The position numbers and the translations under genes were made by a program. The notes under the pieces were generated by a model that ran no database searches, was not told the DNA's origin, and was given only the letters and a program-made list of their open reading frames with translations. From positions 184,084-248,083 of the forward strand of contig WELB01000103.1 in assembly GCA_009602725.1 (NCBI GenBank): a stretch of DNA of 64,000 nucleotides, written 5' to 3'. Position 1 is the stretch's first letter. Each line of letters opens with the position of its first letter. This document shows positions 54,616 to 63,470 of the stretch, one piece after another. The stretch is from Spirogloea muscicola (taxonomy: Eukaryota; Streptophyta; Zygnematophyceae; Spirogloeales; Spirogloeaceae).

Positions 54616-55016
54616 CGTTGGAGTCGGCAGTCACAACGTTTGCGATGATGCGAGGACCACCTTTGAGTTGGATGGCGACCAGATCAGCACGCCGTGTCTG
54701 AAGACGACTGTCAGGCCCCAGCTGGATTGGCATGACAGACGTCTTCTTAAAGGCCACGGTGTAGCCGGCCTCCAAAACCACGCCAAATATGCGTCCCGCA
54801 GGAGGTCGTGAGACCCGGTCCGCTCATTTGATATCAGCACCCGCATCTTGCCCGTGTGCACAGCGAAGCATGTGCGCAGCCAACTCCCTAGCGGCGGCGT
54901 TGGGTACTCCGCACACAAAGTGCACCACACTGACGAGGCAGGGCAGGTGAAGGCCCAGGAGCCGGTGGACAGCCGTTCGGAAGACAGCGTCCGGCATGCT
55001 CAGCGCAGAGTAGATG
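54616..55016 (-). mobile_element. LINE fragment with zinc-knuckle and endonuclease-like region (minus)
   Basis: On the minus strand: MPDAVFRTAVHRLLGL (about 55,005-54,955), HFVCGVPNAAARELAAHMLR C (a Cys/His knuckle-like stretch, about 54,920-54,855), then VLEAGYTVAFKKTSVMPIQL and RRADLVAIQLKGGPRIIANV VTAD (about 54,690-54,620). The latter has the acidic-residue spacing of a restriction-like endonuclease core. This order (thumb end, knuckle, endonuclease) matches R2/NeSL-like LINE architecture in outline. One frame change. It starts back to back with the plus-strand copy at 55,020. Confidence 0.72.
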
Positions 55017-55705
55017 GGGAGCGCTTTCAGTTAGGCACGGGTACACGGTGGCGCTGGAAAACACGTCCATCAGCCTCTGGCAGAAGGCTGATGAACTCCA
55101 TACTCGGCGGGTCGATCTGGTGGCCACCACCACGGGCGTCGGCCCGCGCGTCATCGCCGAAGTGGTCACCACAGATGTGGTTGACCGCTCCAACCCGGGG
55201 CTCTGCCTCGAAGGCTGGACATGCAGCTGCGGACGCCTCTTGTGGTAAAGCGGTTAAGTACGCGGACCACCCGGAAGGGGACGAGTCGTCCCACTGACCG
55301 TCAATGTGCACGGGCTTACGGGACTTAGTGGCTAGCCCGGCTTGTGGAACGCGCTGTGTCCCGCAGGAGAGGTGAGCAGACCAACTTCAACCCCGCTGGC
55401 TCGCTAGCTCAGGTCTTTCGCATACGCCTGTCCATTTCACTTCAGCGCTCCATGGCCCACGCCTTGCATCTGCGTGCTGGCCGTGCTCGGGCTGCAGCCT
55501 CTTGCTTTCGTCAGGGGGATTGCATTCCGGGTGCTATTCTTTCTGATTTGCGGCTCCTCACTAGAGATTACTAAGTGATCATCCTACTGGGAAAGCTTTG
55601 CGAAAGCGCTTCTGGCGCCCTCGGACCTTGTCTATTCTTCTCGGGCTGGCTATTCACAGCCCTTGCCCCCTTTGAGAGAGCCACTTTCTTTCTTTCACAA
55701 GAATT
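55017..55705 (+). mobile_element. LINE fragment: endonuclease-like region, C-terminus and 3' tail (plus)
   Basis: Plus strand reads HTRRVDLVATTTGVGPRVIA EVVTTDV (about 55,099-55,180), the same core as the minus copy to its left, then GKAVKYADHPEGDESS, VSRRRGEQTNFNPAGSLAQV FRIRLSISLQRSMAHALHLR (about 55,358-55,475) and ILSDLRLLTRDY with its TAA at 55,572-55,574. The tail follows with CCTTGTCTATTC, GGGCTGGCTATTCACAGCCC (55,642-55,661) and GAGAGCCACTTTC. One or two frame changes. Confidence 0.78.
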
Positions 55706-55859
55706 GTTTCTCTTTTGGGAAGACTTCTTGTACTTGGCGTTGGTGTTTAATTTCTGATAACTCCCTCTTCGATTGTTTGTCCTTCTTTCAAATAGTGTAC
55801 GCGCTTGGCCTCCCTTTTTGTTTCAAGGGCACCGCGTGCTCTCTCTCTCGCATATTTTA

Positions 55860-56190
55860 GCGCTTTTCTGGCCCCTTCCAACTTCGTTCTTTTCCTGGGC
55901 GCCACTCACAGCTATCGCTTTCTGCTGGAAAGAAGCGTCGCTGTTTCTTCAGCGAGCACGTTCAGGAAAACTTCACAACAGTTGGTGCCGGCGGGGCCGC
56001 AAGTCAGAAGAAAGGACGCTTCCAGGAGAGGTCTGCGGCTGTGAGAGGCCAGCCCAGAAAAAAGCATGAACAACGTTCAAAGGGGCCAGAGAAAGAAGAA
56101 GTGCGCGCCCATAGAGAAGACGAGCTGGCAAAGCCAGCCCAAAAAAGCATGGACAATGTCCAAAGGCAAAGAAAGAGGAGCCGGAAAAAG
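55860..56190. repeat. LINE 3' tails in both orientations
   Basis: Plus tail near 55,865-55,930 (GCCACTCACAGCTATCGCTT). Minus tails near 56,038-56,095 (TGTGAGAGGCCAGCCCAGAA) and 56,100-56,170 (GGCAAAGCCAGCCCAAAAAA). Confidence 0.6.
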
Positions 56191-56192
56191 GA

Positions 56193-56640
56193 CTACACAA
56201 AAAAACACTGCAGAATACATAGACGATGCAGAGGAAAGCTCAGTACCGACGAGCGAGCAACATCAGGTCTGAGTAGCTCGCTGCAGGGAAAGGCACTCCG
56301 CCGAGACCCAGAGGCGGCGGCCATAGCACGGCCTGCTCGCGCGTGGTCGGCGTGGGCAAGGGAGCGTTGAAGCGATAAGGCCAGGCGCATGCGGAAGACT
56401 TGTGCGAGCGAGCCGGCGGCGTTGAAGCCGGGCATCGCCCCTGGCAGACCCGGCCAAAGAAGGCGCTGAAGCACAGGCAATCGAGTAGCTACGAAACACT
56501 CAGTAGGGGGAAGGGCTCGCCCATAGAAAAAGAGGGGCTAGCAAAGCCAGCCCAGAAAAGAAAGGACATTGTCCGCAGGCCTCAAAAGGCCACAAAACAG
56601 CGCCAGGTAGCCCCTTGTTGAGCAGGCGCAGGTCGGAGTA
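56193..56640 (-). mobile_element. LINE C-terminal fragments and tail (minus)
   Basis: Minus frame from 56,480 reads GFNAAGSLAQVFRMRLALSL QRSLAHADHARAGRAMAAAS GSRR, then SELLRPDVARS. A separate inverted tail at 56,500-56,600 (GGGCTCGCCCATAGAAAAAG, GGGGCTAGCAAAGCCAGCCC) belongs to another copy. Confidence 0.72.
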
Positions 56641-57244
56641 CAGAGAAGATCCGCAAGAGCAGAGTCGACGTGGCAGATTCCAAGTCACCACGTGTCCCGA
56701 AACTCGCGAGTCGGCGGGGCAGTCCATGCCGGTCAAGGGGACGCGCACGTGCAGTCGCCGAAAGTGCTGCGGCGCCCGGCCAGGAGGGCAAATCCGAGTA
56801 TTGGAAGATCAACCGCTGAGTGACTTAGAGCAGGATCTAAGGATGTGCCATTACGCGCGGCCGGGCGGGGTGCCGGCATCCCCAGAGGCCCACGTTTCCC
56901 GCCGCATCCCGCGGCGGCTCGCACGCCGCGAAGCCCGCCGCCGCCGCCGCCGCCGCCGCCGGTCGTCCGCAGGCTGGCCGAGGGATGATCGCTNCCGGCC
57001 TGCTGCAGCGCCGCCGCGGGGTGAGCCCGCTGCCCACCGCGCTTGACAGCCGCCGCTGGAACGCTCTACCCAGGCTTGGCCCGGCGCTGCTCACGCCGCT
57101 CCCGCCTACGGGCGCCGCCGAGCTCGCGCTGCAAGCGGCTGTGCTTGCGGCGAGGCAGCCCCTCAGATGACCTTTCATCTTGCTGGGAAAATTGTCTGTT
57201 AAGGTCGCCGCGGCCGGTCGTCGAGCTGACGCTGCGTCGGCGGC
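56641..57244. other. GC-rich 5' region of the receptor kinase with (CCG)n microsatellite
   Basis: Holds a (CCG)9 run at about 56,935-56,962 and one undetermined base at 56,994. If the receptor kinase has an upstream exon with its ATG and signal peptide, it should lie here or further left, but none is recognisable. A plus frame at 56,985-57,170 is short and without motif. Confidence 0.45.
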
Positions 57245-60200
57245 TTGGCTGGCAGTGGTGGCGCGGGGGATGAGGCGGCGCTGCTGGCCTTCAAGAACGG
57301 CGTGCGCGACCCCCGTGGCGTCCTCGCCGGCTGGGCAGCCGGCGGCGCCGGGCCCTGTGGCAACGGCAGCGGCGGCGCCTGGGTGGGCGTCAGGTGCCGC
57401 GGCGGCCGCGTCACGGAGCTGGACCTCCAGGCGTCCGAGCTGTCCGGCGGCGTCTCCGGCGCGCTCGGCGGCCTGGCGGCACTGGAGCAGCTCAACCTCG
57501 GCGCCAATGCACTGTCGGGGCCCATCCCAACGGAGCTTGGCGACCTGGCGGCTCTGGAGCAGCTCGTGCTGTACAACAACAGCCTCGGCGGGGCCATCCC
57601 GGCTTCGCTGGGCCGCCTGCGGCGCCTCAGCTTCGTGGGCCTCGCATTCAACTCCCTATCCGGCGCCGTGCCGGCGGCACTCTGCAATGCCTCGGCCTTG
57701 ATCCTCTTGGATCTGGGATATAATCTCCTCACTGGCAGCGTACCGCCATGCCTCACCAATGGGTCGCTGCCGACGCTCCTCTACCTCCTGCTTGGCTCGA
57801 ACAACATCGGTGGCCGTGTCCCCGACACCACTGGCGTGCCGGCCCTGAGGTCGCTGGACCTCTCATTCAATGCTTTCGTGGGCCCAATCCCACAAAGCAT
57901 TTGCAAGTGCAGCGTCCTGCAGATTCTGTACCTTCACTACAACAGGCTGACCGGCAACATCCCAGCGTGCCTCGGCGGCCTGCCCTTGCTCCAGTATCTG
58001 TGGCTCAATGACAACCGGCTCACAGGCAGCATTCCGCCAGCAATCGGCAATTTGTCGACGCTCACCCTCCTCAACCTCTACAGCAACCGCCTGACTGGCA
58101 GCATTCCGCCGCAGCTTGGCCATCTCTCGGCGCTGACCGCCCTGCGGCTGTACAACAATCGGCTCACGGGTAGCATCCCAGCAAGCCTTGGGGCGCTTTA
58201 CCGTCTCCAGATTATGTACCTCTTCAACAATAATTTCACAGGGGCGATCCCGGCAGCCCTCGGCAGCCTGGTTGCGCTGCAGCGCCTCGATGTCTCCATT
58301 AATCGGCTCACTGGGAGCATCCCAACAAGCTTCAGTGATCTGCGGTCGTTGCAAGTCCTCAGCATGGCTGCGAACGAGCTGACGGGTCCAGTACCTCGGG
58401 AGCTTGGAAAGCTGCACAATCTGCAGGCCATAGAAGCCACCAGCAACCGACTCGGCGGGGGCATCCCGCATGAGCTCGGAGCTCTGAAGCAGTTGCGGTA
58501 TCTCTCTTTCAGGAACAACGCCCTGAGCGGCTTGATCCCGCCGGAGCTTGCAAACTGCTCGCACCTCAGCTCACTGTACCTCAACAGCAACCGACTGTCT
58601 GGCACCATCCCGGCTGCGCTTGCACGCATCCCAGTCCTGTCTGTACTTGATCTTAGCAACAACATGCTCTCTGGCAGCCTGCCCTCCGAGCTGCTGGCCG
58701 GGCCCAGCTTGGTGGTGATGGACCTCTCTGGCAACTTGCTCGGAGATGTCATCCCCGCCGGTAGTGGCCTCTACAACACGCTGTACAGCCTGAACCTGTC
58801 TGGCAATGCTTTCAGCGGGCTGCTCCCACCTGACCTCAGCAATGTTACCAGCCTGCAGTACCTCCAGCTCGACAACAATCAAGTGAGCTCCAGCCCTGCA
58901 ATGCACGTATGCCGACAAAGCTGTTGTGCTTCCTCCAGTGAGCTTCAATATCTTTGGCTTCCTCGTTAACAACACCTGAAAATTTGAACAAGAGGGCTCA
59001 GCAAGCTCCTGTGTACCTCCCACAGCTGTCGGGCACAGTGCCAGCAAGCCTCAGTGGCCTGGTGAATCTGCGGCGCCTGTCGCTGCATGCCAACAGATTC
59101 TTTGGCCCCATCCCGGCGACTCTTGGCCAGCTGCCCTTCCTGCAGGCCCTTGACCTTTCCACCAACGAGCTGGATGGGCAAATTCCTAGCGCTCTTGGCA
59201 ACATCGCTACGCTGACCTACTTCAACGTCTCCAACAACAACCTCAGTGGTGCCGTGCCTACTGTGGGCGCATTCACGGCCTTCAAGGCCACCAGCTATGC
59301 TGGAAACGCAGGGCTGTGCGGGAAGCCTCTTCCACCATGTGCGCCCACGAAGTCCAAATCTTCAAGCATCTCCACAGGCGTAGTTGTCGGCATTGCTATT
59401 GGTGCAGCAGCAGCAGTGGCGGTGGCACTGGTCCTTGTTGTCCTCAAGCGAAAGCACGGTCGCAATGAGGCGTTTTCGTTTACACATCTTCAACATTGGA
59501 TGTGGACGCCCAGTACATTCCGGCAGTCACAGGGCAGCTCGGGTGGGCTCCAAAGGAGCTCGTACAGGACAGGCTTGGTGGTCTTCCATGGCCAGGGCAA
59601 GAGCCATTTTACCACGGACGACCTTCTTACTGCCACAGACAACTTCAGTGAGGCACACCTCATTGGTTGTGGCGGGTTCGGCTCTGTGTACAAGTAAACT
59701 CTTACCTCCTTATTGTGAATGTACCCTGAAGGAATGCTTTGAACTTTAAAGAATGTCATCATCCAAGTTCCCGAGGTTGACTTTTGACTCTCCGCCTGAA
59801 GTTGAGGCAAACACCTCGTGACACCTCATTATTGCAGGGCGATCCTGCCGTCGGGCCTGGCGCTGGCTGTCAAAAAGCTGGTGACGGGCGCAGGGCAGGG
59901 GCACAAGGAATTTCTGGCGGAGGTGGAGACGCTTGGCGGCATCAAACACATAAACTTGGTGTCGATGCGAGGCTACTATGCCAGCTCTGGCACATCGACC
60001 ACCGTAGAGCTCCTCATCATATACGACTTCATAAGTGGCGGCAGCCTGGAGGACGCGCTCGGCAGAGTGACCCCATGGCTGACCATGATGGAGCCCTGGA
60101 CGTTCCGCTGCAGAGTCGCACTAGGTGCTGCTCGCGGTATCAGGTGGGCAGCTGTCTCAGGGATGTCACTTCCGACATCTACTACAGTCTTGTTACTGTC

Positions 60201-60962
60201 AAGAAACACTTCCCAGCTTTCAGTATCTCTGCACTTTCCTACTGCAGGCATCAGTGACACCTCGACAACCTTCCACAGGTACTTGCACGAGGAGTGCACA
60301 CCTAGAGTGGTGCACCGTGACATCAAGCCGGCAAACATCCTGCTCACCGAAGAGGGCGAGGCTCGTGTGGCCGACTTTGGCCTCGCCAAGCTTTTCAATC
60401 TGACAGACACGCACATGAGCACGGCAGTGGCTGGTGAAGCGAAGTGCTACCTGCTTCCATTGACCTTCCATCACCCTAATACCAACTTGCACACATTGAC
60501 TTCTTGAGTGCAGCTGCATGCTCAAGCGTTCTCGTTGCTTGAAATACAGGTACGATCGGGTACGTTGCTCCAGAATATGCCTCGAGCGGCCAGGTGAATG
60601 AGAAGACTGACGTCTTCAGCTTCGGTATCGTGCTGCTGCGACTTGTTACTGGTTGCAAGCCCACGGACTCGCGGTTTGGGCAAGCTGAGGGGGATGGCAG
60701 CTTGATGCACTGGGTCAACCGCCTGCTGCGGGAGGGAGCGCCCCTGACTGCCTTCCTCGACCCCTTGCTACTGCCGCTCGAGGCAGCCAATGGAGTTGTC
60801 CCCGTGGCTGGGTCGCAGGGCGGTGAGCTAGCAGACGAGATGTTCGGCATGCTCAAGGTGGGGCTGGCGTGCACCCGGCAGGCCCCTTCCTCGCGACCAT
60901 CAATGGGCCAAGTCGTCCAGCTCCTGGAGGACCTACGCAGCTTTGGGGCTCAGCTGGCCTGA
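57245..60962 (+). CDS. Leucine-rich-repeat receptor-like kinase, five exons seen, start not found
   Basis: Exons 57,245-58,882, 59,026-59,693, 59,838-60,143, 60,279-60,433 and 60,550-60,962 join in phase with GT...AG introns of 116-144 nt to at least 1,059 residues. Order: LRRNT-like start (DEAALLAFKNGVRDP, PCGNGSGGAWVGVRC), about 22 LRRs of 24 residues (NxLTGSIPxxLG type), a Cys pair (GLCGKPLPPC), a membrane segment (about 664-688), a juxtamembrane region, and a Ser/Thr kinase from about 757 to 1,050. The P-loop is GCGGFGSVYK; Lys781, HRD with Asp885, DFG at 903-905 and APE at 929-931 are all present, so it looks active and of the RD class. It should sense an extracellular ligand at the plasma membrane. 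No ATG is in frame: a stop lies at 57,227-57,229, so a signal-peptide exon is probably upstream, with a possible acceptor at 57,254-57,255. The subfamily is uncertain (LRR X/XI-like). Confidence 0.9.
58883..59025 (+). other. Receptor-kinase intron 1
   Basis: Begins GTGAGCTCC after codon CAA and ends TACCTCCCACAG before CTGTCGGGC. It sits between two LRRs, in phase 0, and removing it restores an unbroken LRR (LDNNQ|LSGTVPASLSGL). Confidence 0.9.
59694..59837 (+). other. Receptor-kinase intron 2
   Basis: Begins GTAAACTC directly after the glycine loop (SVYK) and ends CATTATTGCAG. It splits the Lys codon AA|G and joins the P-loop to the strand that carries the catalytic Lys781. Confidence 0.9.
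60144..60278 (+). other. Receptor-kinase intron 3
   Basis: GTGGGCAGC to TTCCACAG, splitting an Arg codon (AG|G) in AARGIR|YLHEEC, just before the catalytic HRD loop. Plant LRR-kinase introns often lie near here. Confidence 0.9.
60434..60549 (+). other. Receptor-kinase intron 4
   Basis: GTGAAGCG to GAAATACAG, splitting a Gly codon (G|GT) in the activation segment (STAVAG|TIGYVAPEYA). Without splicing the frame would lose the APE motif. Confidence 0.9.
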
Positions 60963-60984
60963 CCTCCGCTGTGCCGCATTCTCA

Positions 60985-61195
60985 GAAGGATGGACGTGGC
61001 CCCTCCAGAGAGGCGCTCTCATGTCGTCAAACTCGTGTAGCGCTGCTCAAGCAGAGGGTACGGACGGTTGCCTGGCTACTGTATCAGTGACGTTGTCTGC
61101 ACGTAGTGGTCTTTGAGGAGATTGTTGCAGGCATGCGACGCAAGTCGGCCTGCAACCCAGCTGGTCATGCCTTCCCTTGTTTATATGATTCATAT
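60985..61195 (+). repeat. Receptor-kinase downstream flank, duplicated at 53.7 kb
   Basis: Starts just after the stop codon and probably includes the 3' UTR. Blocks GCGCTCTCATGTCGTCAAAC, GCTCAAGCAGAGGGTACGG and CCTGCAACCCAGCTGGTCAT recur in order at 53,671-53,885. Confidence 0.7.
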
Positions 61196-61199
61196 CCTC

Positions 61200-61481
61200 C
61201 CCCCACAAGAAGTAAAGCACTTTCAAAAGGGGCAAGGGCTGTGAGAAGCTGTGAAAAGCTAGCCCAGAAAGTGAACAAGGTCCGAAGGGCCAGAAGGCGC
61301 CAAATCACACAGCTATGCAAGAGACTACAGCGGGTCGGAGCTTAGTACCCCCGAGGCAGCAGCCGCATACCGGAGGAATTTGCAGCTGGAAAGAGGCAGC
61401 CCGACGAGACCCAGAAGTAGCAGCCAAAGCGCGGTCTGCCCGCAAGTGCACTGCGTGAGCCTGAGAACGTTGGAAGGAGCT
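61200..61481 (-). mobile_element. LINE 3' end with tail (minus)
   Basis: Inverted tail (AGCTAGCCCAGAAAGTGAAC with AAGGTCCGAAGGGCC, about 61,258-61,290), CTATGCAAGAGACTACAGCG (61,312-61,331) and a C-terminal end (CCCGAGGCAGCAGCCGCATA, 61,350; GAGGCAGCCCGACGAGACCC, 61,394). Confidence 0.7.
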
Positions 61482-62625
61482 TGTAGCGTTCGGTCCCCAA
61501 CAGGCAGATTAGAGCCGAAAGCGTCCTATTTAGGATGAGTGCTTGGGATGAAGGGACAACCACCCGCCACGAGGAAGCACTCCGACACAGCGAAGGATCG
61601 CCCTGGAGCGCTGCCGCTAGGCAGCAGCTCCACCTCCGGGGCACGCGCTGCAGACTTGCCTCCAGCGAGACGCCGCCAAGGTCTCCAAGCGAGCCGGCAA
61701 CGAGCCGCGCGGGGCAGCGATCTACAGCAGCAGGCAGCCGCAGGGCTACGCCTCTTCTAGAGCTTCACCAAATCCCCGGCCTCCGGTCGGGTCTTGCTCT
61801 TTCTGCTCCGTGCTGTCGTGCTTCTCCGTGCTACCCTCCCTCCGTGGGGGTCGCCCCAAGGCTCGCCCGCGAGGAGCGTGCTTGACTAGGTAACCACGAG
61901 CTGTCTCCAGCAGGCGCCATGACGCCGAGCATGGCCGCAGCAAGAGCATGCCCCCAGGCATGGCCGAGGCCGGGCATGTGACGTCCTGATCCCTATACAC
62001 GCAATTAGGGATTAGTACGTCCTTATTGAGTCCGGACCTAGGGGGTTTGGGTCCTACCCCCCTACATAGTGGAGCGCCAACGCACACGGTGCACTCAAGT
62101 GCATCATATAGCACAGCGGAAGTCTTACCCTGAGGCGCCGCCAGAAGGTGGCGACTCTACAGAGGGTCTAGGATTAGTAGCTGGCCCCAGATGGGGCGCA
62201 ACCGTGGCACTCACGGAGAGCCGGCGATGTCCGCAGCGACAGGCTGCGGCGACGGGCTGGGCAGCAGACGGCAGCAGCGGAGCTGGGGCGGCGGCTACGG
62301 CAGCAGGCAAGCAGGGCTATGCATCTCGCTGGGCGTCACTGGTCCGACTAAAGAGTCCGGCCTCGGCCTACTACTTCAAGCATTCCACCTGCCACCCATC
62401 CCCGGAGGGTGTGACGAGGGTAGCCCCAAGTCCGGCCCCCGGAGGGACGGACCCGCACAATGGGGATACGACTGGCGCGGGTAGCCCCCAAGGTCCGGCC
62501 CCTGGAAGAGCGGACCCGCACAATCAGGATACGGGTGGGCGTGCCGCGCGTGCTGCGGGCTGCGCCGTTTGGCTCGTTCAAGCGGGAGGGCGTTACAGGG
62601 CATGGCCGAGCATGGCCCCGAATGG
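61482..62625 (-). repeat. LTR piece, type III, carrying a nested type IV LTR
   Basis: The left end TGTAGCGTTCGGTCC is the inverted end of the element B LTR. Blocks GAGTGCTTGGG, GGAAGCACTCCGACACAG and GGCGCCATGA...GCATGG words continue the match. No internal element adjoins it. Its sequence resumes after the nested LTR for only a couple of dozen bases. Confidence 0.75.
61977..62597 (-). repeat. Solo LTR, type IV, nested in the type III LTR
   Basis: A 621-bp LTR with ends TGTGACGTCCTGATCC and GGAGGGCGTTACA, flanked by a perfect 5-bp target duplication GGGCA (61,972-61,976 and 62,598-62,602). It is the same family as the element D LTR. Confidence 0.92.
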
Positions 62626-62639
62626 CGCAAAAGCAGGGA

Positions 62640-63190
62640 TACTCCGCCCGTCATTGCAGATGTTGTCACCAATCGATCCAATTCGGGGTTTCCTGCCTTC
62701 CTGGCCATGCTGCGGCAAACGCCGCTCGCAGCAAGGCGGCAAAACACGCAGACCACCCGGCTGAGAACGAGTTCGTAGACCTTGCTGCAAATGTGCACGG
62801 GGCTCTCGGGTCCCAGTGGCTCGACCTGCTAGCCAGGCTTGCATGGCGGGCTGTGTCCCGCAGGCAAGGTGAGCAGGGTGACTTCAATGCCGCTGGCTCC
62901 CTAGCCCAGGTCTACTGCATGCGCCTTTCAGTTTCCTTTCAGCGGTCCATGGCCTACGCCTTGCACCTGCGTGCTGGCCGTGCTCTCGCTGCAGCCCCTG
63001 GCTTTCGTCGGGGGGATTGTTTTCCGGCAGCTAGTCTTTCAGATTAGCAACTCCTCACTCCTGGTTATTGAGTGGTTCATCCTACCCCAGTTCTGAGATA
63101 GCGCTTTTGGCCCTTCGTAGTATGGCCCCTTCGAATCAATTCGGGCTGGCTTATCATATCCTTGCCGCCATTGGGAGAGCCACTGCTCAC
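62640..63190 (+). mobile_element. LINE 3' end: endonuclease remnant, C-terminal domain and tail (plus)
   Basis: Reads PPVIADVVTNRSNSGF (endonuclease core remnant, about 62,638-62,690), then in one frame SKAAKHADHPAENEFVDLAA NVHGALGSQWLDLLARLAWR, GDFNAAGSLAQVYCMRLSVS FQRSMAYALHLRAGRALAAA and CFPAASLSD with a stop at about 63,045. The tail follows: GGCCCCTTCG, GGGCTGGCTTATCATATCC and TTGGGAGAGCCACT. This is the best preserved plus-strand C-terminal domain of the family. Confidence 0.8.
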
Positions 63191-63224
63191 AGATACTAGT
63201 CTCCAAGACTTCAGCAAGTGGGCG

Positions 63225-63470
63225 TACAATAGAGAGAGTTGCTCGCCCACAGAGGGTAAGGGCTGCGAAAGGCCAGCCCAGAGAGAATGGACAACGTTCA
63301 AAGAGCCAAAGGGTGCCGGAAAGAAATGCCACACAGCTAGACACTACACGACCGCAGAAGGTAGCTCAGTGCCCACGAATTAGCAGCAGCAAGTCCGAGT
63401 AACTCGCAGCTGGGTTCAATAACCTCTAGTCAGCAAGTGCAAGTCAGATTGACTAGGAAAAGCGCGGCCA
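63225..63470 (-). repeat. LINE tail and 3'-end remnants (minus)
   Basis: GGGCTGCGAAAGGCCAGCCC (63,260-63,279), then GAGAATGGACAACGTTCAAA, the inverse of the plus-strand tail order, and a C-terminal end near 63,420-63,450 (CCTCTAGTCAGCAAGTGCAA). Confidence 0.65.

Noticed and set aside
57245-57247. TTG at 57,245 as the start of the receptor kinase
   Set aside because: Nuclear plant genes start at ATG as a rule. The TTG is only the first near-cognate codon after the stop at 57,227, and no signal peptide follows it. An upstream exon is more likely.
57863-58564. Long minus-strand open frame (233 codons) across the receptor kinase exon
   Set aside because: It is the antisense shadow of periodic LRR codons; the plus-strand reading has clear LRR and kinase motifs and splice sites.
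61482-62625. Promoter or exon of the receptor kinase downstream region
   Set aside because: The sequence matches LTR types III and IV with a perfect target duplication, so it is repeat DNA.
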